Shown piece by piece: positions 18,041-26,102 of a stretch of 64,000 nucleotides of DNA. Position 1 is the first letter of the stretch; each line of letters opens with the position of its first letter. Below the pieces are notes generated by a model, which was not told the origin of the DNA, made no database searches, and saw only the letters and a program-made list of their open reading frames with translations. The stretch comes from JAJKJG01 sp036556825. Lineage in GTDB: Bacteria; Pseudomonadota; Alphaproteobacteria; Rhizobiales; Beijerinckiaceae. The stretch lies in the NCBI GenBank assembly GCA_036556825.1, contig DATBIR010000040.1:1-64000 (forward strand), given 5' to 3'. A program made the translations under genes and the position numbers.

Positions 18041-18352
18041 CTAGCGGTCGGCACGCTCGGGTGGCTCGACGTCGAGATTCTGCAGCGCGTTTTCGACCGC
18101 CGCGATGCCGCGCTGGCGCACCTTCTCGTGGTGCCGCTCGCGGTCCTTCGCTTCGAGACGCTGCAGATGCTCCTCGAATTGCGGGGGCACTGCCGCGTCG
18201 CCCAGGAAGGCCGGCTTGTCGGTCAGCGCCGTATAGGTCGTGCGCAATTGCTGGCCGAGATGCTCCTGCAGCGGGCGCGCGAGCGCCGGCCCCGCCGCCT
18301 CGTCGCGGCCGGCCGGTGCTTTGTCGCTGGTTGACGCGTTGGGCATGCTCAC
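18041..18352 (-). CDS. NepR-like small protein (possible anti-sigma factor)
   Basis: 103 residues, polar, no membrane segment. Residues around 32-70 read LQEHLGQQLRTTYTAL, then, after an insertion of about eight residues, VPPQFEEHLQRLE. This follows the NepR pattern (xIGxxLRxxYxxL...VPxxFxxLLxxLe) of the small anti-sigma factors that hold the general stress sigma factor EcfG in alphaproteobacteria. The charged tail KDRERHHEKVRQRG is unlike classical NepR. I start at GTG 18352 because GAGGAGG is 5 bases upstream; ATG 18346 is the alternative. No phyR or ecfG gene is nearby, so it would be an orphan paralogue. The family assignment is tentative. Confidence 0.5.
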   Translation of the reverse strand: MSMPNASTSDKAPAGRDEAAGPALARPLQEHLGQQLRTTYTALTDKPAFLGDAAVPPQFEEHLQRLEAKDRERHHEKVRQRGIAAVENALQNLDVEPPERADR

Positions 18353-18489
18353 GCCTGCCTCCTCGGTTTGGGCATAACGCCCACGGAGCCCGGGAAGTTG
18401 CGCACGGCCGGGCCCGATTCGAGACGAGCGAGAATGTGGCAGGCGCGCGAAAGCGGTCAAGTCGCGCGCGAAATCGATTGTGGAACGCA

Positions 18490-18783
18490 TCACGCGTTCA
18501 ACGAGCGATGACGGGCCGGCATGCGGCGGGCCGCGCCGCGCCGCCGGGACGGCGCCTTGGCCGGCACGTCGGGGAAACGCACGACCAGCAGACGCTGCCC
18601 GGTCCGGTCGACGATCTCGTAGGCCAGGGCGCTCCAGTCGTCGGGACAGCGCAGGCGCGTGCTCATCAGCTCACGGGCGCTGTCGCAGGCGAAGATGCGC
18701 GCCGCCTCGAGGTCGGCCAGATCCTCCCCGTCGCGGTCGTGAAACACATGGGCGCCACAGGCGAGATTGAAGAAAAATCGCAT
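18490..18783 (-). CDS. DUF6894-like small protein
   Basis: 97 residues beginning MRFFFNLACG, with a DRDGEDLADLEAARIFACDSA segment and a central ARELMSTRLRCPDDWSAL stretch. That arrangement, 'MRFFFhl..g....D..G.el.dl.eAr..A...areLm', is the signature of DUF6894 proteins common in Hyphomicrobiales. The C terminus adds a basic tail (RRRGAARRMPARHR). No known function. The same domain type recurs at 19806-20042, suggesting local duplication or a shared role. The start is the ATG at 18783; the frame is open further but without similarity. Confidence 0.7.
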   Translation of the reverse strand: MRFFFNLACGAHVFHDRDGEDLADLEAARIFACDSARELMSTRLRCPDDWSALAYEIVDRTGQRLLVVRFPDVPAKAPSRRRGAARRMPARHRSLNA

Positions 18784-19012
18784 GACGCGATTATGAAAGT
18801 GCAAGCCTTTGCACCCGGTTAAGCTTGGCCTTGAGGGCACGGCCAGAATGAGACAGGCGGGACCGCCTGCCCCGCGCCGGGGCTGCGGCTGGCGGCCGTC
18901 GAGCCAGCCGTCCCACGTCACGGCGCAATTCGGCCTGAGGTGTGTCCTGAGGGTCCTCGAATTGTTCGCTCCCGCTCGTGTATGGTCGTGGCGACCAAGG
19001 AGACGTTCCCGG

Positions 19013-19150
19013 ATGAAGCGCCTTGCCGGCATCGCCAGCACCATTGCCCTGATGCTGCTCGTGGCCGCGTGCGACAAGTGCGGCAACTTCGAGATCAACG
19101 TCCCGGGGGGCACCTACAAGGCGTGCACCGACGTCAAGCCGCAGGGCTGA
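19013..19150 (+). CDS. Very small putative lipoprotein
   Basis: 45 residues. A lipoprotein signal is evident: basic KR start, hydrophobic IASTIALMLL, lipobox LLVAAC with the cysteine at about residue 20. The mature part would be only about 26 residues and holds two more cysteines (CDKCGNF and YKACTD) that may form a disulfide. AAGGAGA lies about 10 bases before the ATG. I do not recognise the family. It sits alone between two DUF6894-like genes. Its short length lowers certainty, but signal, lipobox and ribosome site together make it credible. Confidence 0.55.
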   Translation: MKRLAGIASTIALMLLVAACDKCGNFEINVPGGTYKACTDVKPQG

Positions 19151-19805
19151 GATCCGGGACGAATTCTGGCGCACAGCCGAATGGCCAGCGATCGCTGGCG
19201 CCGCTGCTATCGAACCGGCCTCGACCCAGGCGTTCGCGCCGACCGGTCCGCGACGCTGCATCGCGGACAGGCCCGACCTGCTTGCGCCCAAAGGATGTGG
19301 AGCCGGTTGGAAACCGGCCGTAGCCGCCGAATGGTCGTGCCTCAGTTTGACATTGAACGCCAGGCGAAGACTGCGCCGACGGCAAGGACAAGGGGGATCA
19401 GCCGCTTTGTCACGATCATGACCTTTCCGCCTGGCGAGGCGGACTCGTAAGCCGTCCAGAAGCTGACCAGCCCGGCTCGGTCGTGAGGTGGCATCCACTC
19501 GCCGAGGCTCATGCTCTGCTCTAACGAACAGGGGTTGGGGTCAGGACGAGGTCTCCGAGCGCGGGTTGGCCACCCCGGCAGGTAACCCGTCGAGCCGGCC
19601 AGCCCTGCGGGCTCCAACTCGTTACCATCAAACCGAGACCCCACCCGCCGAAAGAATAGTGTGAATCCCTGTGAATCCTGGGGATAAGTCGAGCGAATCG
19701 CTTGAATTGATCAAACCAAGATAAAGCCAGCGTCACAAAGACGTGCCACCGTCCCCCTCCTATTACGACTAGGGAATACTAGCGTGCTGTGAGTGGAGGG
19801 CGTAG
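19151..19805. other. Gene-poor stretch between lipoprotein and DUF6894 gene
   Basis: 655 bases with at most one tiny candidate gene (19342-19512, minus). A hairpin GCCGGTT-gga-AACCGGC at 19302-19318 may terminate the lipoprotein transcript. At about 19660-19690 the phrase gtgaatcc occurs twice. No RNA gene or promoter can be named with confidence. Confidence 0.4.
19342..19512 (-). CDS. Possible small membrane-anchored peptide
   Basis: 56 codons from the ATG at 19512, or 25 codons from the ATG at 19419. The last 25 residues (MIVTKRLIPLVLAVGAVFAW then RSMSN) look like a single membrane-spanning peptide with a positive N-terminal side. Ribosome site support is weak in both cases (GGAAAGG is very close to the inner ATG). 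I do not recognise a family; it may be a chance frame. Confidence 0.25.
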   Translation of the reverse strand: MSLGEWMPPHDRAGLVSFWTAYESASPGGKVMIVTKRLIPLVLAVGAVFAWRSMSN

Positions 19806-20042
19806 ATGGCGGTTCATTACTTCCATTGCACCGATGGCGTTGACATGGTGATCGACCATAAGGGCCATCGGATGAGCAGTCCTGATCAGATCCTCAGCCA
19901 TGCGCACACCGTGGCGTCACGGTTGATGCGGTCCGTCCCCGGCTACGACGACTGGCGGAATTGGACGGTGCACGTTTACGACCAGATGGGCGCGGTGGCG
20001 ATCATCGACTTTCCGGTGGCGCGCCGCCGTGCCGCCGCCTGA
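19806..20042 (+). CDS. DUF6894-like small protein
   Basis: 78 residues: MAVHYFHCTDGVDMVIDHKG, then a helix reading SSPDQILSHAHTVASRLMRS and two strands (WTVHVYDQMG, AVAIIDFPVARR). The pattern fits DUF6894: a short first strand, an aspartate-containing turn, a helix, and a closing strand that ends basic. GGAGGG lies 5 bases before the ATG, supporting the start. It is shorter than the 97-residue relative at 18490-18783. No known function. It is convergent with gshA, 43 bases away. Confidence 0.65.
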   Translation: MAVHYFHCTDGVDMVIDHKGHRMSSPDQILSHAHTVASRLMRSVPGYDDWRNWTVHVYDQMGAVAIIDFPVARRRAAA

Positions 20043-20085
20043 GTCGCGACACGCCGCGTAGACCGCGGTCCTGCGTCTCCGGCTT

Positions 20086-21450
20086 TCAGAATATGCACTC
20101 GCGAAAGGCAGGGTCGACGCTGCCGCCCCAGGCGCGGTGGTACGTGTCGAGCAGATCCTCGGCAGCCGTGCGCCCGCGCGCCACGATGGCGTCGAGCGGC
20201 TCGAGATACCGGCTTTCGTCGGCGGCGGAGGCATCGCGCAGCTGGCGCTGCTGCAGCCCGCGCCGCGCCAGCGCGACCGCCTCGCGCGCCACCTCGCGCA
20301 CCGGGCGTCCGGCGGCGCTCGCGTTCAGCGCCAGCCGCGGCACGTCCGCGCGCAGACGCTCGCGGTCGTCGTCCGACCAGCCTTTGACGAGATCCCACGC
20401 GCCGTCCAGCGCGGTCGCGTCGTAGAGCAGCCCGACCCAGAAGGCGGACAGCGCCACGATGCGTTCCGGCGGTCCGACATCGGCACCACGCATCTCGAGA
20501 TAGCGCTTGAGACGCACCTCGGGAAACAGGGTGGAGAGGTGGTTGGCCCAATCCGAGCGCGTGGCGCGCTCGCCGGGCATCTGCGGCAGCCGGCCGGCGA
20601 GGAGATCGCGGAACGAGGCCCCGGCGGTGTCGTGGTAGGTGTCCTCGCGCTTGACGAAATACATGGGCACGTCGAGCGCCCAGTCGACGTAGCGCTCGTA
20701 ACCCATGCCCTCCTCGAAGGCGAAGGCGAGCATGCCGGTGCGGTCGCGATCGGTGTCGCTCCAGATGTGCGAGCGCATCGACAGGAAGCCGTTCGGCTTG
20801 CCGTCCGTGAAGGGTGAGTTGGCGAACAGCGCGGTCGCCACCGGCTGCAGGGCCAGCGACACGCGCAGCTTCTTCACCATGTCGGCTTCGGAGCCGTAAT
20901 CGAGGTTCACCTGGACGGTTGCCGTGCGGTACATCATGTCGAGCCCGAGGCTGCCGACCTTGGGCATGTAATTGGTCATGATGCGGTAGCGGCTCTTCGG
21001 CATCACGGGCGTTTCCGCCCGGCTCCATTTTGGGCTCATGCCGAGGGTGAGGAAGCCGACATCGAGCGGCCCGGCGACCCGTTTCACCTGCTCGAGATGC
21101 ACGGCGAGCTCGCGGGCCGTGTCGTGGATGCTGGCCATGGGGGCGCCGGACAGCTCGAACTGGCCGCCGGGCTCGAGCGACACGGCACCTGCACCCTCGG
21201 CATCGTAGAGGCCGATGGGGTGACCATCCTCCATGATCGGCTCCCAGCCGTTCTGGCCGGCGAGCCCCTCGAGCAAGGCCCGGATGCCGCCCTCGTAGGG
21301 CACCGGCGCGCCGCTCGCCTTGTAGAATGGAATTTTCTCGTGCTCGGTGCCGATGCGCCACTCTGCCCGCGGCTTGGCGCCCGAGGCGATCCACTCGATC
21401 AGCTCATCGCGCGCGCCGATCGGCGTCGCATCGGAAACGTCGCGCGCCAT
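20086..21450 (-). CDS. gshA: Glutamate-cysteine ligase
   Basis: First step of glutathione synthesis: ATP-dependent joining of L-glutamate (gamma-carboxyl) and L-cysteine. With 454 residues it is the plant-type enzyme of alphaproteobacteria, with WRIGTEHEKIPF near the N terminus (glutamate/Mg site), SLEPGGQFELSGAP, LGMSPKW, MMYRTATVQVNLDY and the KREDTYHDTAGASFRDL segment. The ATG at 21450 (MARDVSDATP) has GAGG 6 bases upstream; the 33 additional codons of open frame lack similarity. It lies downstream of rsmE and ybdK on the same strand. rsmE-gshA adjacency is common in this order; the ybdK insertion between them is not something I expect. Confidence 0.94.
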   Translation of the reverse strand: MARDVSDATPIGARDELIEWIASGAKPRAEWRIGTEHEKIPFYKASGAPVPYEGGIRALLEGLAGQNGWEPIMEDGHPIGLYDAEGAGAVSLEPGGQFELSGAPMASIHDTARELAVHLEQVKRVAGPLDVGFLTLGMSPKWSRAETPVMPKSRYRIMTNYMPKVGSLGLDMMYRTATVQVNLDYGSEADMVKKLRVSLALQPVATALFANSPFTDGKPNGFLSMRSHIWSDTDRDRTGMLAFAFEEGMGYERYVDWALDVPMYFVKREDTYHDTAGASFRDLLAGRLPQMPGERATRSDWANHLSTLFPEVRLKRYLEMRGADVGPPERIVALSAFWVGLLYDATALDGAWDLVKGWSDDDRERLRADVPRLALNASAAGRPVREVAREAVALARRGLQQRQLRDASAADESRYLEPLDAIVARGRTAAEDLLDTYHRAWGGSVDPAFRECIF

Positions 21451-21585
21451 GCGCCACCTCGGCTCCACGGGATGGGCGGGGCGGCCATCGGCCTCTTGCC
21501 GCCCCTTAGAAATCCGGCTGTAGATAGGCCGCCGCTCAGGCCCCTGCAATGACCGGAGTGGCGGCTGGATGCAACAGCCACCCGG

Positions 21586-22728
21586 TCAATGGACGGCCCG
21601 GCTCTCGCCGACCGTGGTGGAACTGAGCCAGTCGACCACGCAGGCGAGCGCCTCCCGGTTGGGCAGCCCCCGGCCGAGCGCCTCCGTGTGCAGGGCGAGC
21701 TGGCGGTCGGCGCTGGTGCCCTGGGCCAGAATGGCGCGGGTGCTTTCCAGCTCCGCGCTGCAGCCGAGCGCGGCGGCATCGTCGGCGACCAGGGCGAGCG
21801 CGTCCTCGAGTACCTCGGCCACCGGCCTGGCCGTGCGGCTTGCCTCGTCGACGAAGCTGCCGTGGATGCCGTAGCGCTGCGCCCGCCAGCAGTTTTCGCC
21901 GGTGATGGCGCGCGAAGCGCCGGTCAGGCCGGCGTTGACGGAGGGGTCGCGCCACAGGCGCCGCACGAGGCAGCGGTACAAGGCCGCGAGGGCCAAGGTG
22001 TCCTCCACGCGCGTACAGCTGTCGGCGACGCGCAGCTCGAGGGTCGGGTGCTGACGCGACGGGCGGATCACCCACCACACGTAGCTCGAATCCTCGATCG
22101 CCCGCGCCGCCACCAGGGTCGCGATATAGCGGTCGTAGTCGGCCGCGCTCTCGAACAGCTCGGGCAGGCCGGTGCGCGGCAGTTCGCGATAGGCGGCGAG
22201 CCGGTAGCCGAGCAGCCCGGTGCGCTGCGCCTGCCAGAACGGGGACGACGTCGACAGCGCCAGGAACAGCGGGATGAAGGGCAGCGCCCGGTTCATGATG
22301 TCGACCCGCGCCGCGAGGTCGGGCACCTCGACATGGATGTGCAGGCCGCAGACCATGTTGCGCGCCCCGAGCATCTGCAGGTCGTGCATCAGCTTGCCGT
22401 AGCGCGACTGGGTCGTGGCGCGCTGGCGCGTCCACACGGCGAGCGGGTGCGTGCCGGCGGCCATGATGGCAAGGTCGTGCGCGCGGGCGATGGCGCCGAC
22501 GTCGCGGCGCAGCCCGGTCAGGACCCGCCGCGCCGCCGCGAAGTCGGCCGTGGGCGGCGTCGCCACCTCGACCTGCGGCTCGAGCATTTCCCGTTGCACG
22601 TCCTTGTCGGAGAAATGGCTGCCGCAGGCGGCGAAGAATTCCTTGACGCGGGCGCGGGCTGCGTCGCGCTTGACGGCGTCGTTGACGAAATATTCCTCCT
22701 CGATGCCGAAGCGGAAATCTGCGGCCAT
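21586..22728 (-). CDS. Carboxylate-amine ligase, YbdK type
   Basis: 380 residues of the GCS2 fold. Characteristic segments: DFRFGIEEEYFVND at the N terminus, EVATPP, AAGTHPLA, the CGLHIHVEVPD metal-binding motif, HPTLELRVADSC and GENCWRAQRYG. E. coli YbdK has weak glutamate-cysteine ligase activity; the natural substrate is unsettled. AAGGAGG is 5 bases before the ATG at 22728, deciding that start over upstream codons in the same frame. The gene stands between rsmE and gshA, putting two GCS2-fold ligases side by side; whether it contributes to glutathione or to another gamma-glutamyl compound is open. Confidence 0.9.
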   Translation of the reverse strand: MAADFRFGIEEEYFVNDAVKRDAARARVKEFFAACGSHFSDKDVQREMLEPQVEVATPPTADFAAARRVLTGLRRDVGAIARAHDLAIMAAGTHPLAVWTRQRATTQSRYGKLMHDLQMLGARNMVCGLHIHVEVPDLAARVDIMNRALPFIPLFLALSTSSPFWQAQRTGLLGYRLAAYRELPRTGLPELFESAADYDRYIATLVAARAIEDSSYVWWVIRPSRQHPTLELRVADSCTRVEDTLALAALYRCLVRRLWRDPSVNAGLTGASRAITGENCWRAQRYGIHGSFVDEASRTARPVAEVLEDALALVADDAAALGCSAELESTRAILAQGTSADRQLALHTEALGRGLPNREALACVVDWLSSTTVGESRAVH

Positions 22729-22827
22729 TGTGGCCTCCTTTGGTATGACTGCCCCACAGACCGGCGGCCCGGCGCCCGGGCCCGCGGCGGCCCGCGAGGT
22801 CATGGGATGGACGGGTGGGCGCGGCGG

Positions 22828-23574
22828 CTAGCGCCAGTCGCCGAGGGCTGCCTGGACGGCGGCGAGAACGGCCACGGCGGCCGTATCGGCGCGAAGAATG
22901 CGCGGGCCCAGCGATATGCGAACACAACGCGGATGGCCGAGAACAAGCGCCCTCTCCTCATCGGTGAACCCGCCTTCGGGTCCGACGACAACGCCAAGCT
23001 TGCCGCCCGTGTTCCCGGCCTGTCCGAGGGCGTGCAGCGGATTCGCGGCCGGCGCTTCCTCGTCACAGAAGACGACCAGCCGGTCTGGCTCCAAGCCCTT
23101 GATCGCGGGGGCGAAATCCTCCTCCGGAAGAACCTCCGGCACGGCCAGGATGCCGCATTGCTCGGCGGCCTCGATGACGTTGAGGCGCATGCGTTCGCGG
23201 TTGACGCGGCTGGCCTGGGTGCGGCGGGTGAAGACGGGCTTCAAGGCCCCAGCCCCCATTTCGACGGCCTTCTGCACCATGTAATCGAGCCGGGCGTGCT
23301 TGAGCGGCGCGAAAAGGTAGAGAAGGTCGTTCAACGGCACCTGCGGCCGCGTCTGTTCGAGGCAGGTGAGCGTGAGGTTCTTCCGTCCCTCGGCCGCGAG
23401 GCCGGCGCGCCATTCGCCGTCGCGGCCGTTGAACACCAGCACGTCGTCGCCGGCCTTGAGGCGCAGCACGTTGCCGAGATAGTTCGCCTGGCCGCGGTCG
23501 AGGACGATGCGCGCCCCGACGGCGAGCGGCGCCTCGACGAACAGGCGCGGGGCGGAGAAGTCGTAAGCGGCCAT
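22828..23574 (-). CDS. rsmE: 16S rRNA (uracil-1498-N3)-methyltransferase
   Basis: SPOUT-class methyltransferase of 248 residues that methylates N3 of U1498 in 16S rRNA with S-adenosylmethionine. The C-terminal knot is evident: VVVGPEGGFTDEE, then CVRISLGPRILRADTAAVAVL; the N-terminal PUA-like part holds HYLGNVLRLK-type residues (NYLGNVLRLKAGD). The ATG at 23574 is the family start; the longer frame upstream overlaps the divergent secreted-protein gene. First gene of the rsmE-ybdK-gshA run. Confidence 0.94.
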   Translation of the reverse strand: MAAYDFSAPRLFVEAPLAVGARIVLDRGQANYLGNVLRLKAGDDVLVFNGRDGEWRAGLAAEGRKNLTLTCLEQTRPQVPLNDLLYLFAPLKHARLDYMVQKAVEMGAGALKPVFTRRTQASRVNRERMRLNVIEAAEQCGILAVPEVLPEEDFAPAIKGLEPDRLVVFCDEEAPAANPLHALGQAGNTGGKLGVVVGPEGGFTDEERALVLGHPRCVRISLGPRILRADTAAVAVLAAVQAALGDWR

Positions 23575-23641
23575 GCGGGCTTGCCGGTTTCGTGTTAGGT
23601 ACGCGTCTGCCGCACGCTTACCCGATTGGCAAGGATCACCC

Positions 23642-24109
23642 ATGCATCGGCTCCGCCCTCTGCCGGAAAATCCAAGTCGGTTCGCGCGGAGCGCCCTCAT
23701 GGCCGCCGCTTTGCCCATGCTGTCGTCGCAGGTCTGGGCGTCCCCCTGCACGGACATGCAGACCTACCTGCTCGAACGGAAGAGCCTGGTGAGCAGCATC
23801 CAGGCCATGACCCAGGACGGCAAGAAGATGGATCCCACAGCGGCCTGCATGGTTTTCGGCAAGCTCGTCGCTAACGGCACGACGACCCTGAAATGGGCTG
23901 ACGCCAACAAGGACTCGTGCCAGGTTCCCGACCAGTTCGTGCAAGGCCTCACGGCCGACCATGAGCGCGTCGTGAAGATGCGCGGGCAGGCATGCTCATA
24001 CGCCGCCAAGCAGCAGGAGATGGAGAAGAAGGGGCTTCGGCCCGGACTGATGCCACCAGGACCAGGTGCCCCGGACCTGATGCCACGTCCCGGCACAACC
24101 CGAGGCTAA
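23642..24109 (+). CDS. Secreted four-cysteine protein, paralogue 1
   Basis: 155 residues with a signal peptide (Arg-rich start, hydrophobic MAAALPMLSS, cleavage near WASPC about residue 39). The mature domain has four cysteines (PCTDMQ, AACMVF, SCQVPD, QACSYA), probably two disulfides, and is helical in appearance; the tail is Pro/Gly-rich. I do not recognise a named family. It is about four-fifths identical over 95 residues to the next gene, including all four cysteines, so the two arose by tandem duplication. AAGGAT lies about 6 bases before the ATG. Divergent from rsmE. Confidence 0.7.
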   Translation: MHRLRPLPENPSRFARSALMAAALPMLSSQVWASPCTDMQTYLLERKSLVSSIQAMTQDGKKMDPTAACMVFGKLVANGTTTLKWADANKDSCQVPDQFVQGLTADHERVVKMRGQACSYAAKQQEMEKKGLRPGLMPPGPGAPDLMPRPGTTRG

Positions 24110-24295
24110 TCCGCCGGGCAGTGGTGGCGCCACGGTTCGCACCAAAGCCGCCACAATTCTGTGGTTTCCGATTCTCCCAGGGGGATTCTCGCGTCCCGGC
24201 CGGCCCGAGGCGGCGCCGCAAGCTTGGCGCGAGGTTTGTTCATCTGCTAATCAGGCGTCCGCGGCAGACGCTTCGCGCCAACAAGGATTCGATCC

Positions 24296-24784
24296 ATGCA
24301 GCGTTCCCGGACCCATGCCCAGTCGTCGCTTACGGCGCGGCTTGCACGCGCCGGATTCGTGGCCGCAGCCCTGCCCCTCGTCCTGCCGGCGCTCGGAGCG
24401 CCGGCACAGGCGTCCTGCGCGGACATGCAGACGCATCTGACCGAGCGAAGGGACCTGGTCGGCAGCATCCAGGCCATGACCGCGGGCGGTAAGAAGATGG
24501 ACGCCAAGGCGGCCTGCACCGTTTTCGGCAAGCTCGTCGCCAACGGCACGACGACCCTGAAATGGGCCGAGACCAACAAGGACTGGTGCCAGGTTCCCGA
24601 CCAGTTCGTGCAGGGTCTCAAGGCCGATCACGACCGCGTCGTGAAGATGCGGGGGCGGGCGTGCTCGTACGCCGCCAAACAGGTTGAGATGGAGAAGAAG
24701 GGCGCGGCCGGCGGCCAAGGCGGCGGCATGTTCGGAGGCGGCGGCCTCGAAGGCACCTACCGCATCCCCCAAGGCGCCTTGTGA
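24296..24784 (+). CDS. Secreted four-cysteine protein, paralogue 2
   Basis: 162 residues: signal peptide (basic start, AAALPLVLPAL, cleavage near AQASC about residue 39), then the same four-cysteine domain as the previous gene (SCADMQ, AACTVF, WCQVPD, RACSYA) and a Gly-rich tail. The shared blocks VFGKLVANGTTTLKW and QVPDQFVQGL are invariant between the copies. The stop overlaps the GTG start of ubiA by GTGA, so this copy has become coupled to ubiquinone synthesis. Function unknown; the periplasm is the likely location. Confidence 0.7.
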   Translation: MQRSRTHAQSSLTARLARAGFVAAALPLVLPALGAPAQASCADMQTHLTERRDLVGSIQAMTAGGKKMDAKAACTVFGKLVANGTTTLKWAETNKDWCQVPDQFVQGLKADHDRVVKMRGRACSYAAKQVEMEKKGAAGGQGGGMFGGGGLEGTYRIPQGAL

Positions 24785-25743
24785 CCGCACCGGGTCGCGC
24801 GGAACCCGCACTGACCGACCGGCCCCTTCCCGACGCTGTCCGCGACCACTGGGTCGACCGCTACGCCCCGGCCGGCCTGCGCCCGTATCTGAGGTTGGCG
24901 CGCATCGACCGGCCGATCGGCTGGTGGCTGCTTCTGCTGCCATGCTGGTGGTCGGCCGCGCTGGCGGCAATCGCTTCGGGGCAGCCATATCCCGATCCCG
25001 TTCATTGCGCGCTCTTTCTGATCGGCGCCGTCGCCATGCGCGGCGCCGGTGCGGCCTATAACGACATCGTCGACCGCGACCTCGACGCGCGCGTGGCGCG
25101 CACGCGCAACCGGCCCCTGCCCTCCGGCCAGATCAGCGTCACGGCCGCCGCCATGTTCGTAGCTCTCTTGTGCCTCGTCGGGCTCGCGGTGCTGCTGCAG
25201 TTCAACCGCTTCGCCATAGCGGTCGGTTTCGCGTCGCTCGCCCTTGTGGCGCTCTATCCGTTCATGAAGCGCATCACCTCGATGCCGCAATTCGTGCTTG
25301 GGCTCACCTTCGCATGGGGCGGTCTCATGGGCTGGGCCGCCGCGCGCGGGGACCTGCAATGGCCCGCAATCCTGCTCTATGCGGCCACCATCGCCTGGAC
25401 GATCGGCTACGACACCATCTACGCGCTGCAGGACATCGACGACGACGCCATCGTTGGCATCAAATCGTCGGCCCGCCTGTTTGGCCGTAACGTGCGGCTC
25501 GGCGTTGCGACCTGTTATGGGCTGGCGCTCGCGTTCTTGATCGCGGCGCTCGCCGGCGCCGGCGCGGGGCTTTCAGCGTATCTCGGCGCCGCTCTTTTCG
25601 CGGCGCACCTCGCCTGGCAGACATGGCGTCTCGACCGCGGCGACGGAACTCTGGCGTTGCGGCTCTTCCGCTCCAACCGCGACGCAGGGCTGATCCTGTT
25701 CGCGATGCTCACGCTCGATGCGTTGCTCGCCGCGCGTGCGTGA
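24781..25743 (+). CDS. ubiA: 4-hydroxybenzoate octaprenyltransferase
   Basis: Membrane prenyltransferase of 320 residues that attaches the polyprenyl tail to 4-hydroxybenzoate in ubiquinone synthesis. Both aspartate-rich motifs are seen: NDIVDRDLDARVARTRNRPL (first) and YALQDIDDDAIVGIKSSA (second), with about eight hydrophobic helices around them. It starts at GTG 24781 in a 4-base overlap with the preceding four-cysteine gene. The gene lies on the opposite strand to rsmE-gshA, a neighbourhood I recall from related genomes. Confidence 0.94.
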   Translation: MTAPGRAEPALTDRPLPDAVRDHWVDRYAPAGLRPYLRLARIDRPIGWWLLLLPCWWSAALAAIASGQPYPDPVHCALFLIGAVAMRGAGAAYNDIVDRDLDARVARTRNRPLPSGQISVTAAAMFVALLCLVGLAVLLQFNRFAIAVGFASLALVALYPFMKRITSMPQFVLGLTFAWGGLMGWAAARGDLQWPAILLYAATIAWTIGYDTIYALQDIDDDAIVGIKSSARLFGRNVRLGVATCYGLALAFLIAALAGAGAGLSAYLGAALFAAHLAWQTWRLDRGDGTLALRLFRSNRDAGLILFAMLTLDALLAARA

Positions 25744-25866
25744 CCGCGGCGCTGATGCGCAATCTCCTTGACAGCCGGGCCGCGACAGCCGCGCGCTGGC
25801 TCTTGCGTGGACGCGACTGCAATCCTCAATTAGAGAGGAAGCGGCGATGGCCCTGAAAGGATGCGG

Positions 25867-26085
25867 ATGAACAGGTTCGAAGGTGGCGGCGAAGCGGTGA
25901 TCCAATATCTCGACTCGAACATTCGCGTCGTGAGACCCGGGTCTTATGTGCGCTGCGCCGTGACCGGAGAGCCGATCCCGCTCGATCAGCTGAAATACTG
26001 GAGCGTCGAACGGCAGGAGGCGTATGCCTCGCCTGACGCCGTCGTCGACCGGCTCGCGCTCAAACCGCGCCGCAAGACGACCTGA
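25867..26085 (+). CDS. DUF2093 domain protein
   Basis: 72 residues starting MNRFEGGGEAVIQYLDSNIR, with VRPGSYVRCAVTGEPIPLDQLKYW-type residues, the compact DUF2093 pattern. The C terminus is basic (LKPRRKTT). ATG 25867 is preferred because AAAGG ends 6 bases upstream, whereas the ATG at 25861 directly abuts it. No function is known. It is convergent with lpxK, 17 bases away; DUF2093 next to lpxK is a stable arrangement in Hyphomicrobiales, so a link to the envelope is possible but unproven. Confidence 0.85.
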   Translation: MNRFEGGGEAVIQYLDSNIRVVRPGSYVRCAVTGEPIPLDQLKYWSVERQEAYASPDAVVDRLALKPRRKTT

Positions 26086-26102
26086 TCGCCCGCGCGGATG
26101 TC

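Noticed and set aside
21589..23598. 669-codon plus-strand open frame across ybdK and rsmE
   Set aside because: Both minus-strand genes have strong motifs and ribosome sites; the plus frame is a shadow.
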